From: Mangifera indica
Taxonomy: Eukaryota; Streptophyta; Magnoliopsida; Sapindales; Anacardiaceae
DNA length: 64,000 nucleotides
Assembly: GCF_011075055.1 (NCBI RefSeq)
Contig: NC_058153.1
Span: 6,820,001 to 6,884,000, forward strand
Direction of reading: 5' to 3'
Shown: positions 26,692 through 38,811 of the stretch, piece after piece
How the letters are laid out: the number at the start of each line of letters is the position of its first letter
Numbering within the stretch: position 1 is the first letter of the stretch
Made by a program: the position numbers and the translations under genes
The notes under the pieces: model-generated
Database searches by the model: none
What the model was told of the DNA's origin: nothing
Seen by the model: the letters and a program-made list of their open reading frames with translations, nothing else

Positions 26692-26810
26692 CTGTGGAAA
26701 AGAAGCAGTATGGTTGGTCTTGGGTATGTCCAAATTGCAGCAAAGATTGTCGCTATAGACATGCTCTTCCACCTGGATATATCTTAAAATCTCAAATGAA
26801 GGCACTACTT
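26692..26810 (+). pseudogene. single-exon fragment of a DFRP1/ZC3H15-type CCCH zinc-finger gene
   Basis: DFRP1-type proteins bind and stabilise DRG GTPases and carry two CCCH fingers. This 119-bp stretch follows an AG acceptor-like site at 26690-26691 and encodes VEKKQYGWSWVCPN, then CSKDCRYRHALPPGYILKSQ and MKALL without a stop. The YGW-WVCP...C-YRHALPPG-LK signature is that of the second finger in this family. The usual Gly-Gly after CPN is replaced by Cys-Ser. Similarity stops at MKALL, followed by FTFALFL instead of the acidic family sequence. No other exon of such a gene is visible nearby, so this is an isolated duplicate exon. Retention of the exon edge argues for a genomic copy, not a cDNA copy. 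Confidence 0.7.
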
Positions 26811-29800
26811 TTCACTTTTGCTTTGTTTCTAACCTTTACCTATCAGTTTAAACATGTTGGTTCTGCCAATTAAATCTCAAAAAATTGTTTTTTTTTTTTT
26901 TAAAAAGAAATACAAGTTTTTTTTTCTAATAAAAAATTGGTATATATATACACACACGCTCACACCCTATATTTTTTATTTTTATACATTTACCTATGTT
27001 TTTGTTTCCTATATCTATTAAAAAATGCGTTTTAATGTTTTCGTTTCCACATTTCTGCTTTTCTATATTTCCATTTCCTCGGTATATAAGTACTAGCTTG
27101 TGAACATTATTGGACTTGGGTTTGCATAACTGAAATGTGAGATATGTAGGGAGGAAAGTTACAATTGGAATATTGAATGTGAATTTGAGAGGAAATATGA
27201 GTTGTGGCAAATAATGCAAAATGTAACACAGGAATTTGTATATTGCTTGTCTCATTACCCAGTAATGTTACATATTACATTCTGTTTCATAATTCTCGCA
27301 TTCTTGGTAATTTTACTGAGTTGGTAATGTAGGAAAATCCAGAAATTGAAAGTTGCGCAATATTTTTTTTCACTGATACTACTGGACAATCATATGGTGC
27401 TTCTTAAATGTATACATAATAGTTATTTGATTATTTTTTATGGATATTCTTGAGAATGAATTGAAATCTCTAGTCATTGAACTTATTATGTTGATATGGT
27501 AAGTAGAGGTTATGGTGTTGTGGTAAGGTTAGTTTTAGGTTATAATTTTACTACCAAAAACATAAAAATGTTTAGATATCTTAGGGTATGCTATAAGTTT
27601 TAGTCATTTTAATGTTTGGTAACACCTAGTGCGCCTCTTTAAGTTGGTGTTTAGGTGACCTAAACTTCAAATAACTGGTTATACACTCATTTTAAGCTTA
27701 ATATTTTTTCTATATAGGAATGCATGGTTCATTTAGTTGATGGTTGTAAAGAAAGGTCATGATTGCTTATGGAGAAATGAATTATGTGAATTGCCAACCT
27801 AGAGGGGCAATTCTTCTTAGTATTTCTATTTTTACAATCTTGTAATCAGTAGGGTAAAGTTTGTGATACCTTGTAGTTTGATTAGCAATATACTTTACTT
27901 TATTGGTGCTGAAAAAGAGGACAGTGGTAGAGGACTGCATGTTCTTGGCATAGAATATGACAATATACAAAGCATGGCATTGTACCATTGGCATCATGGG
28001 ATGATTATTCAAAAAGTTGGTTGGATTGTAATTTCTTTTTATTTTCATACTCATAATATCTTGAACTTTCTTATTCTTGTAGACTTTGTTCCCTCAGTAG
28101 TCAAACAAACTTGTGGGATATAATTACTATAAGTATGTAGCACCAGGAAGAGGGAAGGCAGTGAACACTCCTGACTTCTTGATTGAAACCAAAGTCTTGA
28201 CCTCGTATGTTGAATAGGGTTAGTCAGGCTGTAAATTTATGATTTGAAAGACTGAGATCTAAACAAAGAAAATAAAACAAATGTGCTAGTTTCAATAAAA
28301 CTTGTTAATGCTTTATTCATCACTTAAAACTAGGAATCTTACAATGCCAAGCTTTTGAATCAGATTTTTACCTTACCAGAGATAATAATGAAAAAAATGT
28401 TAGTGAGATGCAGATGTATGATCGCCGATTTGTTAGGTTATGCTAAAAGGTGATTAGGCAAATACAGAAATAAAGGAGAGAATATGTAGCGATACAGTCC
28501 TACTGCTGGTAGTGCAGTATGGTGGCATGGAGGTGGTTGTGATGTAATGAGGTTCATTGGAAAAAGCTAAGATTCACTTGATAGAGATCAAGGGTGAAAG
28601 AAGCCATGGTTGAATGATTGGTACTTTGTTTCTAACCAAGATGTTGGAGGTTCAAATACCCTTTTGCCCAACTGTATGCAATGAAATATTAAATGATTTT
28701 CTTAACTATAATGGTTTGTTAGTTTGATAGTAATCCATTGTTCAAACTTGAAGTGATATTAAGAGACTTTCAGGTTATCAACTATAGAAAATAAAAGAAG
28801 AAATAGAACATTGGGGGCTGTTGCTAATTTGTTAGTTATGGGAGAGAGATATTTCAAATAAGTTTTGTGAGGCTAGAATGAGAGCTAGAATTTTGCATAA
28901 ATACTACTATTCTGACTAATCTTTTATTAAATGTGACTATCCATTGACAAGATTATTCTGATAGGATTTGTTTAATGGTGTTTGTTTTCTTAATTTTGAT
29001 ATTGGGATCAACTGAAGCCAAGCCTATACTTTTCAACTAATTGGATTGAGAAAAATTATGAAGATTGGTTTGGTTTAGTTTCACAATGCATTGGCATATT
29101 TGAAGGTTTTCTATATACTTCGAGGATGCAATAAGTTACTTCAAGTCTTTTGTTTTTTTCATCTAAAATCTCCGTTAAATTGGTTGTTATATGCACCATG
29201 GTTACCCTGTAATATTATGGTGTGGAACCCCAAAAAATTGGGAGGCTCATAATTTATTATAAGAGTTGACAACTATGCCTGGGATTGCAAAGGCAAAGGG
29301 AAGATTAGAAAATACTCTAAATAAAGTGATTCTTTCATGTTATTTTAAATAAATTAGATAAATAATATAAGTTATAGATTTAATTAATTGTTTTAAACTT
29401 TATTGCTATTATGCCAAAAAATAATTATTTTTAAATATAATATGTTAATTAAACTTCAAATTCATGATTATGGTAGACATTACAATGAATTAGTATGAAT
29501 GTGGGTGGGGTAGGCTAACCGATAACCCACAACCCTTAAATTGCTATTATTTCTGGTAACCTTGAAATTCAGTCTTTTGATTTGCCAATGTAGTAGAAAG
29601 ATGACAAACTTTAGATTATAATTTCATGTTTCTGGTCCTCCCAATCTTGTGAAATACCAAGAAGAGTTAGTAGGGAACGTGATTCTCTTTAATTTTTCTT
29701 CCAGGTGTAATTAGTTGGTCGTGATTCTTGTTTACATCAATTTTTCTCCATATATTTTGACATGGCTTTTTATGCAGTTGTTTCTAATGATACCTCATAA

Positions 29801-30092
29801 CTAGGTTTCATGGGTTTTAATCATCGTTATAATCATAAAAAATCAAATCAAATCAAATACTAGGTAATCATGGTGTTGGGATAAGGGAGCTTGAATGTAA
29901 GACCCACCATGTTATTGAAAACGTTTGGTTTTGTCATGCTATTTATGAAAGATTTCGGAGTCAGCTTTGGTAATATGACCAGGTGATTGGAGTACTTTTG
30001 TAATGGCTGTGAATCTTTGCAGCTGCATGACCACATTTGGCTTCAGCTTTTTCTAGATTCCTTATCGAGTTTATGGGGGCATAAATATATAG
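26811..30092 (+). other. non-coding genic-style DNA upstream of the PHD gene
   Basis: No exon could be supported. The composition (TTTGTTTTT, TTGATTATTT) is that of plant introns or 5' flank. A complete PHD gene would be expected to have N-terminal exons here, but no convincing coding segment with splice sites was found. Confidence 0.35.
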
Positions 30093-30334
30093 AAAAGTGG
30101 GAGAGCTATTGAATCTCTAGATTTTCCCAATCATACTGATCCCTTGACGTCTTGTTGTTGTACAATATCAGGATTAAAGTCAGTGTATGCGAGGGATATT
30201 CTGTGTTGAATATTTGAACTTGAAGGGAATTTCAGTGGCAACATTTGGGAGATCAAAAGCTTTATCCTCAAAGCCATAAGAGTTGTTTCAGGTGAAAATG
30301 CTGTTACAGAGTACTTTTCCTTGTTCAATTGAAG
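30093..30334 (+). pseudogene. coding-like 5' extension of the PHD gene with two in-frame TGA codons
   Basis: Directly upstream of the large PHD exon and in the same frame, the sequence after a TATATAG at 30086-30092 reads like protein: ESLDFPNHTDPLTSCC..., ...IFELEGNFSGNIWEIK, ...RVVSGENAVTEYFSLFN. It then runs through TGA at 30330-30332 into RCLFHVSDHGKLHC of the main exon. A second TGA is at 30207-30209. Either this part is skipped by an acceptor at 30333-30334, or the 5' end of the gene is decayed, or there are sequence errors. Confidence 0.45.
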
Positions 30335-33300
30335 ATGCCTTTTTCATGTATCTGACCACGGGAAACTACATTGTGTATGTGATCCGTTGCCTACTACTGA
30401 AACATGGCAGATGTGTCCCAAATGTGATGAACATTGTCATAGTTGCTGCAGAAAAATTCTTTCAGTCACAGAGGAAAAGCAAAATGCTGATTTGCCATGC
30501 CCCTTAATTTTTACTAGAAATTCCCAGCACTCATCTGTCTGCACAATGTCTGAAAATACTGCACCAAACTTTGTATACCAGCGAAGAAAGCTATGTGGGA
30601 AATCTGTTGCTATTTTTCCTGCACATAAATCATCAAACAAAAAGAGAACTGATGATTATCTTTCAGTCGTGAGCTCTAATGCTCTTTCAGTGGCAACACA
30701 AGAACAACATATAGTTTCTCTGGCTGCAGCTGAAACTGAAGCCACTAAAACTCTTGTCATGCCTCCCAATAGTGAGCCATCTGTTCAAGGAAAGCATGTT
30801 TCTGATGGAGCACCCAAACATAGCAAGCAGAAAATGGCAGAGGTTCACAGTATAAATGACAGTTGCTCGTCATCAAAATCAAATGTGGATCTTGTTTCAG
30901 CTTCCATGAAGACTGAAGTTGATGAAACTGGTGAGTGTTCCTCCTCTAGTGTAGCAGTTTTAGAGGTCATGGGCAAAGATTTATCAGAAATAGATCTTTG
31001 CATCTCCATTTTGAAAAGCGAGGGACTGCTTGAAAGATTTCGGCCTAGCCAGACATGTAGTTCTGCAAAAGTCATGGATGGGAATAGTAGTAATGGTAGC
31101 TGTCACCGGTCATGCAAAACTTGTGGTCTTTCAGAAACTACTCTAAAATTGCTAATATGTGATAATTGTGAAGAGGCATTTCATGTGTCTTGCTGTAATC
31201 CCCGTATGAAGGATATTCCAGTTGATGAATGGTTTTGCCATTCATGCTTGAAAAAGAAGGATAAAATTCTAAAGGAAATGAACATCAGAAAATCACCAAA
31301 TATTATCAGTGAGTTGGGAAGATACCGTAAAGCATCATTTAAAAATGACTCCAATCTTATAGAATCACTGTTGAGGGATACTGAGCCATATAGCACAAGT
31401 GTTCGAGTTGGGAAAGGTTTTCAAGCAGAAGTCCCAGATTGGTTGGGTCCAATCAAAGAGTATGTATCTTCTTTAATCTTTCTGTTCTTGAATTTTGCAA
31501 GTTGATACATGTGATATACAATTCATTTATCTTTATAGACAATTTTATAGAAGATCATTTTCTCCATCATGCATAATGTAACACATGAAACTTTTGTGGG
31601 AAACTACACTTGGAGTTCCCTTTTCCTTTTAAAACTTCTTTCATGAAAATAAAAATCATTTTTCTTAGACATGGCAACAGTATTCCTTTTTTTCCTAATA
31701 TAATATTTAATGAGTAGATTCATTGGCCAAGAGAGTGCTGCTATTTTCTTTTGTGGAGGTAAGTTAACTGTTTCAACGTGGAAAATACTGTGGTTAGAGT
31801 TTGTACGAAGGTTTACTTTACATGAATCGACAGTGCAGAGTTGGAGGCCAATTGGACTTCTGCTTGAAGTCTTTGACCCATGTGTTATCAAGTGGTAGAA
31901 GAGTCGGTCACAGTATCTGTGCCAAATTTGATGAACTTTCAATGTGTCTTTTATTATCATTTTTCATTTTCAGCAATAGGTAGTTGTATAAAATCTTTTT
32001 TCTTAATAAAAAAATCAAAAGCTTTATTAATTGGAAAATTATTTTGAAAGCAAAGAGCTACTTATCTGTTTAAATGCTATGTCCATGGTTTAGAAATGCT
32101 CAACTAATCAAAATTCAGAATATATTGCTCAGGACTTTTTAAGAGTCCTGAAATCAGTAAAAATAAACAGCTAAGAGTAAACATCCTCTTTAATTCACTG
32201 TTGCCTGCCAGTTCTGGAGAATAAAGAGAAAAAGGCATGTCCTGAAAGTTACATGACACGGAAGCCCAAATCTTGGTTTTATCCCATAAATAATGGAGCT
32301 CGTGCTTTTTAATAAGTTATAAAATCTTCTTTTTCTATCAATATGACCAGAGAATTGGCCATAAATTAGACAGCTCCATGATTTTTTGTGTAGATTATTC
32401 ATATCTTCTCAATGATTTTCATCATCAATTTTCATGCACATAAAAAAAAAAAATATGATACCGTTAGTGAAAGCACTTGAGATGGTATATTCTAAGACTG
32501 CTCTTTCTTTTGCCGTTTACTCATAAAGAACTCTGGACTATTGTTATTGATACTTAAAATCTTGAATATATTCTTTGAACCCATTGCTTTTTCATAACTG
32601 AGGTGGATAAAGATATAGCTGATGAGAGTATACTTATGTTTTTCTTTTCTTCTCTTGACCTTGGATTGTTTGCTTGGTAATATAGTGCTTGCTTTCTTTC
32701 TTGGTAGAGTATTTTCCTTTATATAATAAATATCCATGTGTTGGAAAACCTTATGTAAGAACTGTAGTGTAGTATATGCATTCTTTGGCCTATGCTTCTT
32801 GTGCTTGTCACTTATAACATGTTCTTGCTGTTTGGTGTGATGCAGTGATGTTGATACTGTTGGTGAACCATTGATGTCTAATCAGTCAACGTGCCTTAAT
32901 TTGCAAGTAATGTCTCAGTTTGTCTTATTTGCGTTTCGTTTGGCTGCCAGTTGCAGTGGCAACTTCTTTTGACTATTTTTTCTTTTCTTGTTTCTCTACA
33001 GATGTTGAATTCCACCAGGCCTTCAGAACTCAGCCCTATAGGGAATTGGCTTCAATGTAGACAGGTTATAGATGGTGTAGGGGAAAGTAGTGACTCAATC
33101 ATCTGTGGAAAGTGGCGCAGGTAAACTAGACAGTTAAATAGGTGATTATGCATTTGCTTTTGAGTCTATATTGCTTGATTGACATATTTGATTGGAAAGC
33201 TTTTGAAGGGGCTAGGTTTAGTTATGGGTTTATCTGGATATTCTTTGAAGAATATTATAATTGATTAATTTGGTTTATTCTGGGTTTAAATTTTATGGAT

Positions 33301-34901
33301 AAGAAGCTGTTATCAACAGTATGTTAAACAGTACTTGACTGCACAGTGTTAGGTATAATAATAACAATGTAGCCAGTAGATGAATGTTCTGAGTTCCTAT
33401 GATAGTAAGGAACCAACCTCGTTTTCCTTTCAAGGAATATTGGTTGTGACCTGGATCAGTTCATAGATGTTCATCTACTGGTTTAATTAATGATAAACCA
33501 TCAAAGAAATTCATCTTCAGGTTTTCCTTCCTGCATGTTTTCTTTTTATATGTTTGTGAAATGGTACATTATAAGCTTGCGAGAGAGTATTGTTCCATTT
33601 CCTTTACTGTTGTTGTCTCTCTACATATTGGTTAATTTATCTGCTGAAATTGATATTTCAGATATAAATTCACCATTTATGCTAAAGTTGCTTAATATCT
33701 AGTACTTTTGTGATACCCTAGGGCTCCACTTTTTGAAGTCCAAACAGATGACTGGGAGTGCTTCTGCTCTGTCCTTTGGAATCCAACTCTTGCTGATTGT
33801 GCTGCACCTCAGGTACCTTTACAATTTTTAATTGCTTTTGGCCTAAAGAATTGCATTAAGAGTGGTGCTAGCTGAATATTATTTGATAAATATGGTCGGG
33901 AAATTCTTGAATTCATAGCATATGGAAATGAAAGTAAAGTTTTATGCATTGACATGTAATTCTAATCATGTTATGTTGGGAGCTGTGCATAACACTGAAT
34001 ATATCTCAAGTGATTATTTACAGCCTGACATGTTTTTTGACCTTGCAAGATTGATAAATTATTTGTTAAAAGTTTTAACACAGTTTTATATGATTCAAAC
34101 TGGAGGGGCTTGCTGAATCCGTTAATTGGGGATAATTACCTAGGAATTGGTCCATTTATTAAATCAATAATTCTGTGTCAAACATAATGGTCCCTTTTGT
34201 TTTTTTATTGACCAGGTGTAGAATTATTTTTGTCTACTTCTATATTTTATTAAGGATTTTTCATCATTTTCATGAGGAAATTGAAATTTTCACTCCAAAA
34301 ATATACTTTGTTACATGTATTTAGTTTATTGTCATTAAGTTGTTACAAAATATTATAAAAGCACCTCTAACTTACATTATATTGCTGTTCCAATTCTTTT
34401 TCTTGGGTGGTATTAGTGTGGAGTTGCTTCCTTTTTCTCTCATTACGTTGTAGGGGTGTCTGTTGTATCCTTTTATTTTGTTTTAATTTATTGTCCATAT
34501 GTTTCAAATTGTGTTTCTAACTAAATGTCTTGTTTTATGTTTTTCTCTGCAGGAGCTAGAAACAGAAGAGGCTTTAAAGCAACTAAAATATGTTGAGATG
34601 GTATGTTTCGCTTTTCTCATTTATGCTATCTAGAAAAAATCTTACTAAAATTATTTCATGTGATGTTTATATGCCGTCTAAAGGTGTTTTATAATTAGTA
34701 TGTGGAGGGCTTTTTTTAGTTTTTAGTTTTGCCATTTTTGCTTCTGTTTGTTTCTTGTTATCTTTGAGCATTAACATTTCATACCGTCTGTAGCTGAGGC
34801 CTAGACTAGCTGCCAAGCGACGAAAATTTGAGGGTGCCAAGAGCGGTGGCTTTCAAGACCCAACAGAGAAAGTAACAAATGGAGACACTAAAAATGCTTG
34901 A
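30335..34901 (+). CDS. PHD-finger nuclear protein (5' end unresolved)
   Basis: Six exons join in one frame: 30335-31459, 32846-32906, 33002-33120, 33722-33812, 34553-34600 and 34794-34901 (stop TGA). All introns are GT-AG. They give 516 residues from 30336. The first ATG in the large exon is at 30411; the true start probably lies in an unrecognised upstream exon. The N-terminal part has a Cys/His-rich patch (CVCDPLP...MCPKCDEHCHSCC), then a long Ser-rich stretch. A C4HC3 PHD finger follows at about 31114-31251 (CKTC...CDNCEEAFHVSC...WFCHSC), then a basic tail. The C-terminal half has PDWLGPIK, NWLQCRQ, CGKWRRAPLFEVQTDDWECF and LRPRLAAKRRKFEG. PHD fingers usually read histone H3 tails, so a chromatin role is inferred. 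The C-terminal layout resembles an uncharacterised plant PHD/RING/FYVE-type family, and I cannot name the orthologue. A 3' leader follows to about 35100. Confidence 0.85.
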
Positions 34902-35907
34902 TAATTTTGTGGTAAGGATCCACACAGCTTTACCTTGGATATATTTTGTACATTATCTGTGGGAAAAATCCAAGAGTGTGAATTTCGGAGTTGGGTTGTA
35001 ATTGTTATAGATGGAATGGAAGATATCGAAGTATTACATATAAATGAGGCTGGTGGCTTTTCTGCGGCATGCTTCATGTCTTAACCTTTTCTTTTCAATT
35101 TTACAGTATTATGGGTATCATCCATGGAATTCCTGGTAACAATCCCATGAAAACAAAAAAGAAAAAGAAAAAGAAACAGCTGTTAGGATTTTCATCTGTT
35201 GAATGCTTTGAAATTTCTCAAGATAGGGATGGCTATATCAGTGTATAACAGAAATACATCCAATTTTATGTAGAGGAATTTCGAAAGATTTATTTAATGA
35301 GTCTTAATATTATTCGATAAGCTTAAACAACACTGTTTTTGGAGTCTTGGTCAGTAATATTAGTTTTTGAGATGGACTGCTCGATATGGATAGGGGTAGG
35401 TATACTATAGATGGACCTACAGGTTACTTGTGAAATATTTACCAAAAATAAAGGAAATTTTTCCTTTATCTTGGAACAAAGATGAAGAGTATTGAAAAGT
35501 TGTTCAATTTGGAAGAGGAATCCATTCAAAAAAGAACAAGTGAACGACCATACTTGTTACCCACCACAGGGACTAGTCCAAATGGGTACGGTTTAACAAA
35601 TTTAAGATCCAATTAATGGGTGTTTGTCGGTATGTGCAAATAAAATTTATTTTTAATTCAAAGTAATTCAATTATTATTTATACACAAATTAGAATTAAT
35701 CAAAAGCGCACAAAATTTTGAAAAGATAAATGTAAAATTGTGAAAGTTTGGAGGATAATTAGAATTTTATATGATTAAAGTTTGCCAAATATATTGAAGA
35801 GCCCTGAAGCTAAACTACAGGAAGAGTCACAACGATCAGTCTGGGAACGAGGATTGAAAAGGAAAAAGACATTATTTTAGAGACATTTGAGGTGCTAAAA
35901 TTACAAT
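34902..35907 (+). other. 3' UTR of the PHD gene and intergenic spacer
   Basis: Genic-style sequence to about 35230 probably includes the 3' UTR. No canonical AATAAA was fixed. From 35600 it is AT-rich with no gene. Confidence 0.4.
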
Positions 35908-35980
35908 GGGGATGTAGCTCAAATGGTAGAGCGCTCGCTGTGCATGCCAGAGGCACCGGGTTCGATCCCCCGCATCTCCA
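35908..35980 (+). tRNA. tRNA-Ala-like gene, anticodon position TGC, probably a pseudogene
   Basis: The 73-base unit folds as a plant tRNA-Ala: acceptor GGGGATG/CATCTCC, D-arm GCTC...GAGC, T-loop TTCGATC, discriminator A. The G3:U70 pair that marks tRNA-Ala is present (G3 with T70). The anticodon loop reads TGTGCAT, so the anticodon would be TGC, but position 33 is G instead of the invariant U. The anticodon stem has a C:C mismatch (CTCGC/GCCAG) and the T-stem another (CCGGG/CCCCG). A CAA lies just upstream (35904-35906), as is common for plant tRNA genes. The first T-run, TTTTT, is about 39 bases downstream (36019-36023). The internal A and B boxes look intact, so it may be transcribed but is unlikely to work in translation. 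Confidence 0.75.
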
Positions 35981-38802
35981 ACTCCGAAAAGGTGTGTGGT
36001 AACTTTAGGAAAGTACACTTTTTACAATTATTGCTTGTCATTATGCACAAGGATCCCAGAACCTTATTTTGCAGGTATGGGTGTTTTCATTATTAACTAC
36101 TGGATTAGTTCTTGCAGGTTCTGGATCTTAAATGAATCCTGCAAATGCCTTTGGGAGATGTCAATAACTGCAAGATGTTTTATGCATATTGGGGTATTTT
36201 TGGCTGTTAGGTTTTTTCCTACAAAAGCAAGAATGCAAAAGAAGCCTTCTGATATGATGATGAATAAATTACTTTATGTTTTTATCCCTCTTTTCTTTAT
36301 ATTGTCTTGGTGATACAGAAAGTGTTAGGGGTCTTGATTAAATAGTCTTATAACTAATTTACTGATTTTATTATTTTTTTAGACAATTAATTATTACATT
36401 TTCAATGAATTATTTGTTTGCCTTAGCATAATTTGGACCATTCATGACTAAACGTAGTAGAAAGAAATAGAGAAATGAATTGATAGTAGGAAAGGATTTG
36501 ATGATATTTTCAATTTTGGTTGGTTACTCTTGTCCTAGAAGTTTCAGTGATGTCCAATGATGAGATATATCATTACCATTATCCAAAATTTTACACAAAA
36601 TAAGTTATAATAACGACATTAATCATCTGTTATTTAGTTATAATATCATTTGTTAGAGTGTAAAGAAGACTTCAAACAAAAACTCTTTTTCTGTCCATAT
36701 AGACAAATTGTTAAGCACTAAATTTTATAAGTTTTGGCTTGACCTTGATCTCGTCTTGAAATTTTTGCAATTGAGTAAAGCTTACGAGTTAAAAAGAAAA
36801 CAAAATGGACTATTACTAATATTGGATGAAATGTTTTGTCCTTTATTTCTTTCAATACTCATTTAAATACAAGAAAACATAACAACTTTGTCACGGGCAC
36901 GATCCCAATGCAAACTAGTAGATAGACATTTTAATTATTTGTTAATACTAACTACCACTATCAACAATTATTATTTATTTACAACTACAAGTTATTATAA
37001 CAACTTCCTTCTTTTTAGCTAACTAAATTCACTATCAACACTTCCAACAAACTTATAGGCATGTAACACAAACACATAGAGAGTCAAGGTAGGTTATCAA
37101 ATATTGTGATGACATCCATATGTGATATTTATTGTGTCGTATGTTTATATCAAGTGCTAATCTTAATGATTAAGCTATTAAGGGGTTTTGGTAATCACAC
37201 TTAAAATGTATTATTTGGATTGTAAACATGTGTTGTTGGATTACAACAGATAAGAATTACTTTCCTATTTGTTGTCGTTTTTGCTTATAAAAACATGATA
37301 GTTGTCATTTTTTTGTTTTAAGCTTTTTTTAAGATTTTTCAACATTCTTTACATCATGTGGCATTTCATAATACCTTAATCATTTTTTATTGCTAAAATG
37401 AATTCTTTGGCCAAGAAAATCATTCAAATGATCGTGATAAGGGCTCAAAAGCTCACATCCAAATTTTTTCTTTAGTGGGATCTAGTTTCAATCATTTGAA
37501 GTGTACCTTTGCGATTCCTTTGGTGTCAACTACTCAACTGGTGGGTAGAGAAGTGTCAATTAGAGGTTGATAATGGAAAAGGGCCAATAAGGCCTCTAAA
37601 AAAAGAGACTACGAGAAGAGTGTTTCAATCATTTTCTTACTACAGTTGAGTGTAGCCACATGGGAAGTACTTTTGGAGTGGATAAGAGTGTTTCTCATGT
37701 TCCTTCCTACTCTTGATTTTAAGAGTTTGAACATCATAATGAGATGTTTCATGTCTTTAGTCTAATGACTTTGATGATGGAGTGTATCTCAATGTATAAG
37801 TAAGAGAGGTTTTGAGGGATGACAACACCCAAGCTAAAGAGACTTGTTCAGAATGGCATCAAGGTAATGTGTTTTATATTTATATATTTCTACAAGGCTA
37901 TATTCTAAAGGTCACCCTGATTTCTAACTTGACTTTATTCTATCCATAGGTCCTAAGCATGTTACCTATCCTTTACAATGAGGCATGGTCGGCTCTTATG
38001 AAGGCACGATACCCATGAGCAAGAACATAGCTTGCTCTAGGATAAGTTGCCTGCAAAAGGAACTTCAACTAGTGTTAAAGAGACTAGAGGTCAAGGCACA
38101 ACAAAGTAGGCCAAGGAAGAGGTTGTTGAGACTGAATTTGCTTATTACAAGCAATGTCTATTGGGAAATGAGGACGAGTTGAATAGTTATGTCTTTAAAT
38201 TCATGACTTAAACAAGGAATTTTTGGTCAAAAGGGAGCATGTTAATAGGTTGGACGTTTAAGTGAGTCAATTAAGGTTGCTCCGATAGCAAGTTAACAAA
38301 TAAAAAATGAATGTGACTGAAGTTGAAGTGGGCAAGGGGCTAGGCTTCTTGTATATAATGTCTTTAATGCTATTTGACTTCAATTTCGCAATTATGGCTT
38401 TACCCTCTTCAAGAGGAGTTATGCAAAACAAGCAAGAGAATGGAGACAGGTTTGGGCTGCTAAGAGAACTAATTGGGCTCAACAAGAAAAAGTAGTTGTG
38501 CAAGAATTGAATTAGCTAAGGGATTCTACAAGAGGGTTTTCAAGGAAACCACTCCTCACAATTATGAATCAAAACAAAAATTTTGATATTCTAGCATGGT
38601 AAAAAAGTACAACAAAATACTTATATTTTCCACCATGAGACGAGATTTATTAACATCTCTGACATCTATTATAATATCGAAATCAGTTTTTAATAAAGGT
38701 GAATGCATCTTCAATAACATATGGTCAAAATTACAACCAACAGATTATAAATTATTTATTGGTTAAGTGGTGACATTCATTTGCATTCAACATCTTCAAC
38801 AA
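35981..38802. other. intergenic DNA, unidentified repeat-like tracts
   Basis: No gene supported. A frame at 35996-36313 (105 residues) has no recognisable motif. The tract 37400-38520 has scattered coding-like runs with many stops on the + strand, for example around 37985-38182 and 38307-38495, and could be an old retroelement gag, but no diagnostic motif is visible. Confidence 0.35.
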
Positions 38803-38811
38803 TTCTATTTT

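Noticed and set aside
30131..30640. Open frames on the - strand across the PHD exon
   Set aside because: They are antisense shadows of the + strand exon, which carries the PHD signature and fits the splice sites.
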